A DNA stretch of 64,000 nucleotides, from assembly GCA_963277665.1 (NCBI GenBank), contig OY728121.1, forward strand, positions 1,655,444,062 to 1,655,508,061. The letters are read 5' to 3'. The notes under the pieces are model-generated. The model had not been told where the DNA came from, did not search any database, and was given only the letters and a program-made list of their open reading frames with translations. Within the stretch, counting starts at the first letter, position 1; each line of letters starts with the position of its first letter. Origin of the DNA: Viscum album. Its lineage: Eukaryota > Streptophyta > Magnoliopsida > Santalales > Viscaceae. Position numbers and translations under genes: made by a program. Shown here piece after piece: positions 12,398 through 24,318 of the stretch.

Positions 12398-12740
12398 TAT
12401 AGTGCTTCCTTATTCTATAATTTTTGTATATATAATTATTATTTTTATTATATGAATATATATATATATCTATATATATATGTATATATTTTTTTTGTTT
12501 ATTTGTTTTTTTCTTTTTCCACTAGGGAACTCTGCAAGTGACATGGATATCAAAGGACTAAATTGGAGCAGTAAGAACTTCAACTTCAACCACTAGGTGA
12601 CATCATTCCATAATCCTCATATTTCAATTTCCTTTTTGAACTCCCCTTATCTGCCTCTAACCCCTTATAAATTCTCTTTTCTTTAAACACTGGGGACAAT
12701 GTTATTTTAAGTTGGGGGGAGATGAAATAAAAAATTTGAT

Positions 12741-15471
12741 TTTGTGTAAAAAAATTTCTTTTGTGTGAAAAAAATGATTCGAAAAAAATGTGTGTAAGTA
12801 GAAGAAAAAATTCCTTTAACTTTGAACATGATAATACACATTGAAACCTTTGAAACAAAATATCAAATAATCTAGCATGCCCTGATTCTAATTTTAATCC
12901 ATGTATAATTTCATGAGCATAGATTTTGGAAAGTGGGGCTGTCTAATGTGAAATTTCATCATTTATATTTTCATCCAAATAGAAAAAAAGAGATCACAAC
13001 GCACGTACTTTGGATAGTGGGGTATTAGTTTTAGTTCATGGGGTCCCCCAAATAAATAGCACAGGTTTGGTGATCATTTTAGTTTTAATTTGAGTATTAA
13101 AAAAACCATAAATTTGCCTGTAGATCAATGAAATGACCTAATGCGCGGCTTTCAACACTTAGGGATCGTGAATCCATAGCTTTCTAGCCGAGAGTTAGTA
13201 ATTTTATCTCTACTTGTTGTAATTTAACTTTGTTTTTGACCGAGTTAACTCAAGATTATTCTTGGGTATGTGGGCTTCACTTGGTGCCCTAAGGTCTTTG
13301 AGCCTCGGAGTCAACGACAAAGTCTCACTACAGGGGTTGACTCTTTTGAGTGCAGTTTCAATTACCATGGAAAAATTGAAAAAAAAATCAATAAAAAAAT
13401 TTGAGTACTCATCTTAATATTGAAATGTGATTCCACCTAGTGCTTTCATCATTTCCCCCTTGAATAAAGATAAACCGCCATGTCTAATGCGATGCACAAC
13501 ACACCATCACTCTTAATTGATATTGGATGAAATATGGTGATGAATTTGAACAAAGGAATGGGTTTGGTATTGGGATCTACTTATGAAACTATATTGTATT
13601 AAAATATTTTGATGGGTTTCATGATTGTTTAGTATAAGGGTTTTTGGTGATCATTGTGTATTAAAATTGTTTTTGGAAAAGTGAATTAGAATTTCATATT
13701 GTTGAGATACATTTTGGTCGGGACTAGAAAATATCAAATTGGGATGTTTGATTAGCCAATAAAAACACACATTTTAATTAAATTTTAATGGTATTAAATG
13801 TTCATTTTTTATCTTATGGGCCTGAGTTAGTGGATTTTAATTTTGAACATTTATTCTCATTATTTGTGCACTTCATGCCTAATGTACAAAAATTTAGGCC
13901 CAATGATTAATCTGATTTTAAGGAATGAAATTATCTATATTTTAATTTGATATTTTGGTAAATGGATATACAATACAATATGAACATTTTTCATTCAGAG
14001 ATCAATGGAGGATTCATAAAGGATGATGGTGATATTTGTAAATGAAAGGAAACAATTCTGGAGAATGCGGATTGGACACTAGCCCACAGATGAGAATGTG
14101 GGGCCCACAATACAGACCCAATGAAGACTAAATTTCATGGTATGATAGAATAAATATATAGGAACACATACTTTTTCAGTATCCAATTCTAATTAGGCCT
14201 CCATTGTGGTTATTCAGGCGGCCCAAGTTAGAGATAAAATTCTGGGCCAGATTCTGCGGCCCAGAAAATAGCCCACCAATTTAATCATATCTCAGCTACA
14301 TAAAATTCATTTGGGCCGAAATTTTACAGAGATCTAGGGGATATCCATATATTCACTATTTTATTCTATGTACTGCTCCAATTTTTCCATCTAGAAGTCC
14401 ATCTAGGCACCTATGTCCAGTGCATGCAAGTTGGCTGCAACTTTGGGTCAAGGGTGGAAAAGTTTAATCTCCCTTACTTTCCAGCACCCTAGAACTACCA
14501 TACTCAAGTGGGATCCTTTGTAATATTGGGATATCGACCCAAGACTCTTGAAATTCATATTTATGGTAGTGGTGGTGGAGGATTTTATCTTATTTTGAGC
14601 TTCCTTTCATTGTAATGTTATGCTACAATTTTGTTGTCTCAAGTTTGTCTTTCACATGTAAGTTGTTCAATTCACTTTAGTTTCTTTATAAAAGTTCTTA
14701 TTCTCCTCTTATTTTGTTGTTATTTGTATCACTTTGATTCCATTGGTTCAAGGTGTGAACTTGTTCAAACCAAACCTTGTGAGATTATCACACAATGGTG
14801 GAGTGATCATTATTTCATTGTTTTTTTTACTTCTCCAATTCCTCCCTCATGAGTCAACTTCCCACTTCCATTGAAACCATATGATCAATGGAGGGATAAC
14901 CCACTTATGGGTTAATCCAAGGGAGTAGAAAGGGGCTGTATTGGATGTTATTTCTCACTCCATTAATGGCTAATTACTTTTTTCTAAATGAGATTTTTAT
15001 TTGATGATTTTAAAACCACTTCATAATTATTGAATTTAAGGTCACACACTTTAATTACTAATACGAAATTTTAACTTGGAGTGCTAAAAACTTTTATCTT
15101 TCAAGTGTATTGGTGATTAGTATTAGGGTGTGTAGGAATTAAACGAGTAAGTGATGATTTTTTTATCTCCTTAAATTAACCCATTTCAAATATAATAAAT
15201 TGAAATATTAAAAAAAACGCATCTAATCCACCCCTTGTAATAACATAGGATCAAACCTTCTCATAATTTTAATTCACTTAAGAATTTAAATGGTCACTTA
15301 AACCCATCTAAAATAAACCCAAATTTATCCACTTAATATCCAATGATCCATCTCATAGGTTTTGTATTTTAGGTATCTTCTTAGGTCTCAGTGGATTTGA
15401 CAACCTAAGCTAGACTACACAGACCGTTCTACCTTAATCTCTTGGGTAAATTTGAGCATGAATCAGACTAC
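12741..15471. other. Probable Athila 3' non-coding and LTR region, limits not resolved
   Basis: No coding region found. A run of TA dinucleotides lies just before it (about 12460-12490). Phrases such as gtggggcccac (14099) and a short polypurine run suggest retrotransposon UTR/LTR sequence, but no paired copy exists in the window, so no LTR is drawn. The stretch from 14870 to 15471 is unassigned. Confidence 0.3.
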
Positions 15472-16372
15472 TATAGGTATGATGTGTATAGGGTGTGATG
15501 TCTTGATGATCCTTACTCGGTGTGTGGGATATAATAGATTGAGGTATAATACTTGAGGTATGATAAATGATATGTGAGATGTGGTGCCTACCAAAAACTA
15601 CCTGGTTACTTTTGGTTGTGTGGTATTGGTGGTGAGATGCATGAGGTGCATGTTGTGGTGCTTTGTCCAGGTGTCTATGGGAAAACCTTTTTGGAGAGAG
15701 ATGCTTAGGACGTGCGGTGTTGGGGAAAAGAAAAAAAGTAGGGTTTAAGTGGTAGTTGGGTACCATTGATATTCTTTATTATATTATATACTATTGTATG
15801 AAATACTTTGTGAGAGTATCCATGGTGAGGTTGGGAACATATTATACCTATTTAGGTGATGAGTTATTTTCACCTGTTTTTCACTGTGCTTTAACATGCT
15901 TTCTTTAATTTTGTACGAGAGGCTTCAAGGAGGATCCTACTGAGTATACTATTATACTCACCATACGTATATATAAACTATTTCTCAATTCACTTGGAGA
16001 AGCTTCGAGGTTAGGCTGGTTACTACTAGCTTGGGGGTTTTGTAGGAGCTGCTTGGGCTTCATGGTTGCTACCATTTTATTTATTTTGGTACTTGTAGTT
16101 TTCCATTTCATTTGTAGTAGTTTTAATGACACTACATATGTGTACTTGGGTTTTATTTTATATTGCAGTCTGAGAAAGAGTTGGTTGGTGTTTGTCTTAT
16201 ATCTCTCTTTCGTATGTGTTCTCTTAGAAGGTAATACCTCCCATCTGTTTGTTTGTTATACCCTCAGAGCTAGTTGCCAACCCAGGGCATATTAGAGGCA
16301 GAACATGGGGGTCATTATCTATATTCTAACATTTCCAGACCAGTAGGGGTCCACTTTGTGGGGAGGGAGTCA
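15472..16372 (+). repeat. Left LTR fragment of an older gypsy element
   Basis: Diverged direct repeat of 28858-29759. Shared landmarks in order are ttacttttggttgtgtgg, ggtgagatgcatgaggtg, ttctttattatattatata, the gaggatcctactgagtatac block, and an end in ggggagg-gtca. It finishes in CA at 16372, and nine bases later comes a tRNA-iMet primer site (TGGTATCAGTGG, 16381-16392). Similarity starts abruptly at 15472, so the 5' end of this LTR is lost or lies outside the alignable part. Confidence 0.8.
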
Positions 16373-16380
16373 TGAAAGAG

Positions 16381-17095
16381 TGGTATCAGTGGTCTGGTTG
16401 AGGGATAAGATAGAGTTTGGAGTTAGGCACAGGTGAGGTTGCATGGGTTGGCAGGGAAACAGTGTCACCTTAGTTTGACAAGCGCTATAAACACTAGATA
16501 CTATATGAGACACATATATTTAGGACCCTATGTGATATAATTCACAGACCTTTTATGTTTACAATGGATACTAAAAGAAGTGATATTGGTTGTAGGGTAG
16601 AGACCTAGGAAAGGATCATGCATCATTCTTCTTGGCGCCTATGTTTGAATGGGTATACCTTGGGATAGGTTAACCTAAAATGAATAAAATAAAACAAATA
16701 ATTATTGTTAAATTCTTACATATTCTATGTTTAGGAGATATAATTTCTTGTTCTTTTGCAAGTATGGATCCAGGTCTACATCCTCGTCAGGTTCGCACAG
16801 AAGATGTCTAGCAGGTTGCACCAACAGATTGTTATAGAGTAGAGGTTGATGACCAAAACACTTGGAGGATGACACTCCGAGAGATTCAAGGCCAGAGTAT
16901 GCAGAAGTACAAGGGCTTGATTTTATATGAGGTCATAGAAGATTGGTTGGAGGGGGTTGAGATAGCCTTCAGTTCAATCTGTACTCGAAGAGAGAACTTT
17001 ATATCATTGGTTGTGATGATACAACATGTGGTAGCGTGGTAGTGGTGGTTCTTTTTCCTTGAGGATTGTGAGGAGTCGGTAGTCTCATGGGATAT
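16381..17095 (+). pseudogene. Old gypsy element: primer site and gag first half
   Basis: After the primer-binding site an ATG at 16764 opens MDPGLHPRQVRTEDV, then a stop, then GQSMQKYKGLILYEVIEDWL and FSSICTRRENFISLVV, a retrotransposon gag pattern with several stops. The Tekay-like element inserted at 17095/17096 interrupts it; the reading continues at 27437. Confidence 0.6.
17091..17095. repeat. Target-site duplication GATAT, left copy
   Basis: Identical to 27432-27436, immediately outside the two LTRs of the Tekay-like element. Confidence 0.8.
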
Positions 17096-17497
17096 TATGA
17101 CAACCCTGGTTTTTATTACAACTTAAACATGCTTTATTACATAAAACTTCACTTGATACAACAATGAAGATCGAGAGGTTTAGTGTATTTGGGGATTAGG
17201 ATCATTACATAAAAACTTTAAACTTGAAATACAACATCTTTATTGAAAACTTCCTTTACATGACCACTACATTCCTTCGTACTTAGCATTGCATGGGATA
17301 ACCTGAGGACATGCATAAGAAAAGGGTGAGCTATAAAGCCCAGTAAGGGAGTACACAATGAATAACATGAGGAGTACAATACATGTTAGGCAATAGGCAT
17401 ATCAATAGAGCATAAGAGAGACATGAACATAAAGGCATGATAAAGCATGATAATCATAACATGGAAATGTGGCAACAACACTTAACATTGAATTAGC

Positions 17498-17600
17498 ATG
17501 AGCCAAGGCTCATTGCACATGGAGCATGAGTAAACCCTCATTGCACTTGAAGCACGAGTAAACCCTCGTTGCACTTGAATTAGCATGAGTCAACACTCAT
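17498..17600 (-). repeat. Array of four short hairpins, 3' LTR copy
   Basis: Four units at 28, 28 and 31-nt spacing. Each has a 5-bp stem around a 6-nt loop: ATGAG/CTCAT at 17498/17509, 17526/17537 and 17585/17596, and ACGAG/CTCGT at 17554/17565. The first unit extends to a 7-bp stem (ATGAGCC/GGCTCAT). The third unit changes both sides of one base pair. It falls in the predicted R/U5 leader. Confidence 0.75.
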
Positions 17601-18420
17601 TTCACATGACGTATCATGATATTATACTTTACCCAATGCATTGGAGCGCTATAAAGGGTGCACCCTTCTTAAACATTTCATTTCATGCATAAGTGTGCCA
17701 CATGGATCATAAAACATGGATTCATAAAACATAAACATTTATTCCACGATAAAGGAATGTGGAATTCATACATGAAACTTTACAATCAATAAGTAAATGT
17801 GCATAAAGGTGATTACCCTTGATGGAGAAATGGGCATGGTATTCACTACACAATGATATTGGCTTAGAAAATCGGTGTGATTTCGGCAGCGTAACGGCGT
17901 GACATAAGGATTCATAAAAAAGGTTGATGAGAGAGAAAGGGGTTCCTCATCATATTTACATGTAATGGACAGTAAGAAGGTAATATAGATACATGTCCCA
18001 ACAATTGAAAAGGAATTTAGATTCATGATACAAAAGTATTTCTTGAATGTAAAAGAAGAGAGAGAAGTTCCTTTCGGAATTTCGGCATAGTAACGGGTGT
18101 ACATGGGAGGAATTTAATGAGAGAGAAAAGGGTTCTCCCATCATTCAAACAATAAGAGGGAAGTATGGGGGAGGTGCGAAACCATACCCCAACATTCATA
18201 ATTTAAATAAAAATGGAAATACAACTTAAAGAAAATTGACAAAAAAATGAGAAAGGAAGAAAACCCCTTACTTGGAAGTGTGCTTCCAAAGGCTAGAGAG
18301 AGGCTTGTGAGAGGCTTCTTGGGAACTTGGGGCACCTTGAGAGGATTCTAGAGAGAGTAGGTCAGAGGTTGGATGAACTTAAAGGGCTTTGAGTGAGGAG
18401 GAAGTGGGAGCTTGGGTGGG

Positions 18421-18430
18421 TTTATATAGG
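18421..18430 (-). promoter_or_regulatory. Predicted LTR TATA box (3' LTR)
   Basis: Minus strand reads CCTATATAAA in a locally GC-richer context, the best core-promoter candidate in the LTR. The other LTR has the same sequence at 26110-26119. Confidence 0.55.
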
Positions 18431-19271
18431 AAAGGTGAGAGAATTCTTTATTATTTAGGTTTGGGACCCCTTATATTAAAATAATCCAAACCACAAACCA
18501 TCCCATGGTATTTGCCCATGGTTTCTGGAAAAGGAAAGATGAAAACAATATTTTACAAGTCCAAGGTCCGAACTTATTAAAAAATTAGGGTTGCTTATGT
18601 GGAGGTGAGTCACACTCCCATGGAAATTAATTTAAAAAGGCAAAGTGTTGAATAAGTCTTGAGGGCTCCATTAATGCTTTGAAAAGTGAGTCAAACAAAC
18701 CCAAAACCTCATTATTTTAATGATAAAACACATATTGGCCGAACATAATGATTATGGTATTTTATTACATCACCATTGGGTCATTTTGATGTCATAAAAC
18801 ACATTATATATTTAAATGGTATTTAATTTTTACCCAAAAATTTGACTGTCTCGGAAAATTATGAAAAATTCACCGTTGGATAATTTCGACGTCCTGATTC
18901 CAAAAATAATATTTATTTTAACTAAATAATTTTCTAAATATGTGAATTTTCACTTTTAAAATAAAAACCGACATTTATAAAAAATTCACGGGTTTTGAGA
19001 GAAATGGCTTTCAAACCTTAATAAAAATTTTAATTGCATTCATAAAATTATAAGATCATTTATATTTATTAAAAATTAATTTAATATTAATAATAATATT
19101 TTATTAAAATATTATTTAATTCAAAAATCCTTTAATTTAATAAAATATAATTCTTAATTAAATAATAACTAAAAACATCATTTGTACTTTAAAAACTAAT
19201 TACAATGCATCAAAAATGACTAGAAATTATATTCATTATTATATACAAAAATAATGTACATGAACATGGTG

Positions 19272-19583
19272 CTACTTATTTGTTACATAACCCCTTAAAA
19301 TAGCCTCATAAGACCTAAGGGTAAGGTGTGCGATGGTGACAGACTCTTGGGGTTGCTCGGATAACATCGCTCGAGTGGTAATCTCTATCAACTTCCATTT
19401 TTCCCGTAGACGATCACGTTCGAGCTTGACTTGATGAAGCTCAGCTTGGGCTTGGTCAAGGGCAAAGCCCAAAGATGCCACCTCCTTTCCGAGCTCCGAC
19501 AAATGGGCTTCGTAAGGGGAAATCTTACTGGATGAGGCCATCGCTTCCTTTGTCTGAGTAGAAAATTGGTTCGTTAAAGCCAT
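19272..19583 (-). CDS. U3-encoded putative coiled-coil protein (103 aa)
   Basis: Open frame starting MALTNQFSTQTKEAM and then YEAHLSELGKEVASLGF, followed by LDQAQAELHQVKLERDRLRE, a strongly heptad-like, charged helix predicted to form a coiled coil of about 50 residues. It starts about 160 nt into the LTR, upstream of the predicted TATA box, so it would be carried at the 3' end of genomic RNA. The second LTR keeps the frame open but its ATG is AAG. I do not recognise a family and no function is assigned. It could be a chance open frame or a captured host helix. Confidence 0.45.
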   Translation of the reverse strand: MALTNQFSTQTKEAMASSSKISPYEAHLSELGKEVASLGFALDQAQAELHQVKLERDRLREKWKLIEITTRAMLSEQPQESVTIAHLTLRSYEAILRGYVTNK

Positions 19584-19745
19584 ATATTTAAACTACCCAG
19601 ATGATCACTGTTCAACGACTATAAAAGTAACGATCACAAATCTTAACGTTAAACTAAAGAAGTTGACATCTTATAAAAACATAAAGAAATATTTAACTGG
19701 ATCAAGAGGGATTTTCCATTAATGAAATTTTGGGTCGTTACAACA

Positions 19746-19757
19746 TTCCCCCCTTAA
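19746..19757 (-). other. Polypurine tract of the Tekay-like element
   Basis: Minus strand reads TTAAGGGGGGAA a few bases before the 3' LTR start, the expected plus-strand primer for reverse transcription. Confidence 0.8.
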
Positions 19758-19791
19758 GAAATTTCGCCCTCGAAATTTTCCTTTTCCCACA

Positions 19792-21447
19792 CTAAAACAA
19801 ATGTGGGTAACTTAGCTTCATCATATCCTCCGACTCCCAAGTTGCTTCTTCAAACTTGTGGTTTCTCCACAACACCTTGATGAGGGGCATTGTCTTATTT
19901 CGTAGAACTTTTTCTCTACGATCCAAGATCTTCACTGGTTGCTCCTCATAAGAAAGATCATCTTCTAATTGTACCACCTCAGAAGAGAGTACATGTGAAG
20001 GGTCTGGTATGTACTTCCTTAAGAGGGATACATGGAAGACATCATGCACCTTGGCCATAGTAGGTGGAAGTGCTAGTCGATAGGCCACAACCCCAACACG
20101 ATCAAGAATCTCGAAGGGGCCGATGTACCTTGGACTTAACTTCCCTTTCTTTCCAAACCTCATGACCTTCTTCCACGGAGATATGCGTAAAAACACCTTG
20201 TCTCCGACTTTAAACTCAAGGTCTCGTCGACGATTATCTGCATAACTCTTCTGTCGACTTTGGGCTGCCTTGATATGCTGCTGAATGGTTTTCACCTTCT
20301 CCACCATTTCTTCGACCATTTCTGGTCCAAGCAGCTTACCTTCGCCGACCTCATCCCAACATGCCGGTGTTCTACACCTTTTCCCATACAGGGCTTCATA
20401 TGGTGCCATTTGGATGCTCGAGTGGAAACTATTATTATAAGAGAACTCAACTAGAGGAAGATGTTGATCCCATCCTCCTTTAAAGTCCATTGAGCACGCT
20501 CTCAACATATCCTCAAGTGTTTGGATAGTCCGCTCGGATTGGCCATCAGTTTGAGGATGATAGGCCGTACTGAAGTTCAGTTCAGTATTCAGAGCATGTT
20601 GAAGACTCTTCCAAAACTTAGAGGTAAATCTTGGATCTCGGTCAGACACAATAGATAGTGGTACTCCATGCAACCGTACCACTTCCCTGATATATATCCG
20701 TGCCAGTTGATCCAAAGAGAAATCCTCTCGAATAGCAATGAAGTGTGCAGTCTTTGTAAGACGATCCACAATAACCCAGATTGCATTATTGCTTTTGGAT
20801 GTCCTTGTAAGTCCAGTGACGAAGTCCATGGTGATGTTCTCCCATTTCCATTCTGGTATGGGCAATGGTTGCATCATCCCCTTAGACTTCTGCCTCTCTG
20901 CCTTCACTTGCTGACACACCAGGCACTTTGATGTATACTCGGCGATCTCCTTCTTCATATTATCCCACCAAAAGTTTTCTCGGAGATCTCGATACATCTT
21001 TGTGCTCCCTGGGTGAATAGAGAAATTTGAACTATGTGCATCATCCAAAAGTTCCTTCTTCAGCTCCGAACTTGATGGAACACATAGTCTTTTCCCAAAC
21101 CGTACAATTCCTTCTTCATTAACATTAAACTCTGAGGATTTTCCCTTTTTGATAGCTTCCACTTTTTCTTGGATTCTCGCATCATCCTTTTGAGAATCCT
21201 TTAACCTTTCCAAAAGAGATTGTTGAGCAATCATTTGTGAAAGGATTGATGATGTTACCTTCTTTATGATTCCCACGTCCATCTTCATCAAGTCTAAGAA
21301 GATTGGATCCTTCTCAATTCTCATCATTGATAGAATTGCTGGATCCTTTCTACTTAGGGCATCCGCCACCTTGTTCGCCTTCCCAGGGTGGTAATGTATT
21401 GAACAGTCATAATCCTTGATGAGCTCTATCCATCTTCTCTGGCGCAT
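19792..21447 (-). pseudogene. Tekay-like pol, part 2: RNase H end, integrase, chromodomain
   Basis: 551 codons from the first Met after a nonsense codon; in frame with part 1. Residues 1-33 finish RNase H (VADALSRKD). Integrase has the zinc motif H138, H145, C175, C178 and the DD35E triad D208 (ITMDFV), D269 (VSDRDPRF) and E305 (GQSERT). A GPY/F module follows (YIGPFEIL, about 441-448), then a chromodomain (about 500-549: EEQPVKILDRREKVLR, FEEATWESE). Integrase joins cDNA to the genome and the chromodomain steers insertion to marked chromatin. All key residues are present; only the upstream stops prevent normal translation. Confidence 0.92.
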
Positions 21448-21459
21448 ATTAAGCTCTTT

Positions 21460-22836
21460 CTATGTGAATATATATTTAAGACTCTTGTGGTCAGTATATA
21501 TCTCACATTTCTCTCCATAGAGATAATGCCGCCAGATTTTCAAGGAAAAGATCACCGCCGCCAACTCCAGATCATGCGTTGGATAGTTTCGCTCATGGAT
21601 TTTCAACTGCCTTGAGGCATAGGATATCACTTTATCATTCTGCATCAGCACACATCCTAATCCCTTCTTCGAAGCATCACTGAATACCACAAAAAGCTCC
21701 CCACTTGTGGGTAAAGTGAGCACGGGTGCAGTGATAAGCCTCCTTTTCAACTCCTTGAAGCTTTCTTCACATTCATCACTCCAAGCAAACTTTACTCCCT
21801 TTCGAGTTAGCTTGGTAAGAGGGTTGGACAATCGTGAGAAGTTTCTCACAAATCGTCGATAATATCCAGCTAACCCCAAGAAGCTACGGATATCATTTAC
21901 TGATGTTGGCCTCGGCCATCCCTCAATTGCATCTGTTTTGGAGGGGTCCACAGATATTCCATTGCTTGTGATGATATGGCCCAAGAATGAGACCTCCTTC
22001 AACCAGAACTCACACTTGCTGTACTTGGCATAGAGCTTCTCCTTGCGCAAAGTCTCCAGTACAGTTCTTAAATTCTCCTCATGGTCCTCCTTGGTTTTGG
22101 AGTATATTAGAATATCATCTATAAAGACTACCACAAATTTATCTAGGTAATCTCTAAAGACTCTATTCATCAAGTCCATGAATATTTCTGGAGCATTGGT
22201 GAGTCCAAAAGGAATTAATATGAATTCATAGTGCCCGTACCTTGTACGAAAAGCAGTCTTGGGGATATCTTCCTTCTTCACCCTTACTTGATAATATCCC
22301 GACCGCAAGTCGACCTTGGAGAAGTATTGTGCTCCACGCAGCTGATCAAACAAGTCATCGATTCTTGGGAGAGGATACTTGTTCTTTATCGTGATTTTGT
22401 TAAGTTCACGATAATCGATGCAAAGCCGCATTGACCCATCCTTCTTCTTGACGAAGAGGACTGGTGCACCCCATGGTGATGCACTTGGGCGTATAAACCC
22501 TTTATCCAAATTCTCCTGTAGTTGTTTCTTCAGTTCTTCAAGCTCAACCACAGCCATTCTATATGGAGTCTTGGATATTGGTAGCGCCACAGGTATAAGT
22601 TCAATTGAGAACTCAACATCTCTTCTTAGAGGAAGACCAGGAAGTTCCTCGGGAAATACTTCAGCGAATTCCCTCACAATAGGCATTTCTTCAAGGGTGG
22701 TTTCTTCCTTGGACTCAATCATCTGAGCCAGATATGCATGCTCATAAGGCAGTAATATCCATGCTTGAGATGATGGAGCTAAAGGAGATTCATCTTCCTC
22801 CTGACACTTGTAAAGAATCGGGGGTCGATTCTCCAT
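21460..22836 (-). pseudogene. Tekay-like pol, part 1: reverse transcriptase and RNase H
   Basis: 458 codons. RT motifs in order: LCIDYRELN (138-146), [10 protein letters not shown] (174-183), and the catalytic FIDD (238-241). The RNase H acidic residues are D387 (FSDAS), E424 (DLELAA) and D449 (YTDH). It ends after KSLKYIFT in a TAG at a site where relatives usually have glutamine, a C-to-T change in a CAG context; the frame continues without a shift into part 2. It is separated from gag-protease only by a single TGA upstream. Confidence 0.92.
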
Positions 22837-22890
22837 ATGGAGTGTGATTTCCCTCTCCCGACAATTTATGTTGGCTCTATATAAGGAAAG

Positions 22891-24318
22891 TCAATCCATG
22901 CCAAGAATTGCATAAAATTCCACCAAAGGGAGTATGATGAGGTTCGCCGGGAAATTCAATCCACAGATTATAACAGGGGAGGACTTATACTCATGGGATG
23001 CAATGATTGCCCCATTTTCCGTACTCACTGACATCTTTACTTCCATGATTTGTGGTGGTGCAGGGATTGTTCTACTAAACTTTTGAGATATAAAAGAATG
23101 CGTAGAACCTGAATCAAAAAGTACGTTCTCTATTCTTGAATGAATAACTAGCGTACCTGTCACCACTTCGTTGTCGGGGTTCACTTCGGCAGAAGTGATG
23201 GCAAAAGCTCTTCCTTGCTGTCTTGGAGGTTGTTGATTGCCTCCGATAACCCTTGGATTAGGGCACTGATTCGCAAAATGACCCGGTTCTTTGCATTTGA
23301 AGCATTGAACAACGCGTTGAGGTTCGAACGGAGCGTTCCTCCCCTTCGTCGCAGCCGCGGGTCCTTCTTGCTGACAGTTAACAGCTAGGTGCCCTTCTCT
23401 TCCACACTTGAAGCATTTTCTTGTCCCCCTAAGGCAATTTCCAGGGTGCTTTTTTCCACACTTTTGGCAAGTGGGGTGCTGGAATTTCTTAGCGCCGTTG
23501 GATTTATCCATCGGACCACTAGCATTGAAGTCCACCTTCCGCTTTTTGTCCCCATGATACCCCTGTGATTCTCCGATCTCCATTTCAACCTTGAGGGCAC
23601 ATCGGACAATTTCCTCATAGCTGTCGAAGTCACATATCGCTAATGCTTTCTGCAAGCTAGGCTTCAGTCCACCAAAGAAGCGGTCAACCTTGCATTCGGG
23701 GGTAACGACAAAGCCGGAAGCATATCGTGCAAGCCTTGTGAAGTTTGCCTCGTACGCTCCCACATATTCCTCATATTTCTGCTTGAGGGAAAGGAAGTCC
23801 CTTTCCATCTTAAGACGGAGGGTGCGTTGAAAATATTTATCGAAAAACATCTTCCGGAATACCTTCCATTCCAAAGCCTCGATCTCCTCCTCAGGCTTCG
23901 TATTTTTGATCAACGTCCACCATTGATCAGCTTCACCCTCCATACGATAAGCCGCCAGGAGAACCTTCTCTTTTTCAGAGCATTGGAGGATGGAGAATAT
24001 CTTTTCAATGGAGTTGATCCATTGTTCAGCAATCGTGGGATCGGATGATCCACTAAAATTAGAAGGCCTTTGACTCATGAAGCTTTCAATAGCGACTTGT
24101 TCTTCCTTAGGGGGGGTTGAACGTTCCTCTTGACCAGTGTTTCTATTCAAAACTTGAGTTAGCTGAGAGAGAAGCATGACAAAGTTCGTGATTCCCGCTC
24201 CCATTGGATTGGGCATCTCATAAGTACAATCATCACACTGATCTTCACAACGGTTGTTAGCCCGAGTTCTCCTATTACCGTCCATTGGCTGGAATAAAAG
24301 GAAAGTTAGGGGTAACAC
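22891..24318 (-). pseudogene. Tekay-like gag and protease
   Basis: 475 codons; the likely start is the internal Met at residue 12 (24285, MDGNRRTRANN), since the first 11 residues look non-conserved. The gag capsid domain spans about 80-230 (EADQWW, FDKYFQRTL, YEANFTRLARYASGF). Two CCHC zinc knuckles (CFKCGREGHLAVNC at 302-315, CFKCKEPGHFANQC at 339-352) bind RNA, preceded by a cysteine/histidine-rich degenerate knuckle at 284. The protease active site is FDSGSTHSF (D402). The frame ends ILGMD then TGA, where relatives read tryptophan; it is otherwise continuous with pol in the same frame. Confidence 0.93.

Larger units (their letters stand above)
7790..12740 (+). mobile_element. Athila-type Ty3/gypsy retrotransposon remnant
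   Basis: Degraded internal region in the order gag, protease, reverse transcriptase, RNase H, integrase C-half, with the Athila-like LCDLGASVN protease and WVSPIQVVPKK reverse transcriptase signatures. It is followed by a conserved 3' motif (ggacaatgttattttaagtt then ggggggagatg, about 12693-12724) typical of this lineage. No 5' LTR or tRNA primer site is recognisable upstream, and the 3' LTR limits are not defined, so boundaries are approximate. Many stops and a large integrase deletion show that it is old and dead. Confidence 0.8.
17096..19742 (-). repeat. 3' LTR of the Tekay-like element
   Basis: In element orientation it begins TGTAACGACCC and ends GGGTTGTCATA. U3 runs from 19742 to about 18400, with a TATA box at 18421-18430; R/U5 lies below. 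U3 contains a 103-codon reading frame (19272-19583) and the leader part contains a four-hairpin array (17498-17600). Same length as the other LTR, no indels seen. Confidence 0.93.

Noticed and set aside
14631..14852. 73-codon plus-strand frame
   Set aside because: Hydrophobic random-composition frame in non-coding retrotransposon-like DNA, no motif.
17766..18335. Overlapping minus-strand frames in the Tekay-like LTR (also at 25545-26024)
   Set aside because: Three mutually overlapping frames in the R/U5 part without coding character or motif; the pair in the other LTR only reflects LTR duplication.
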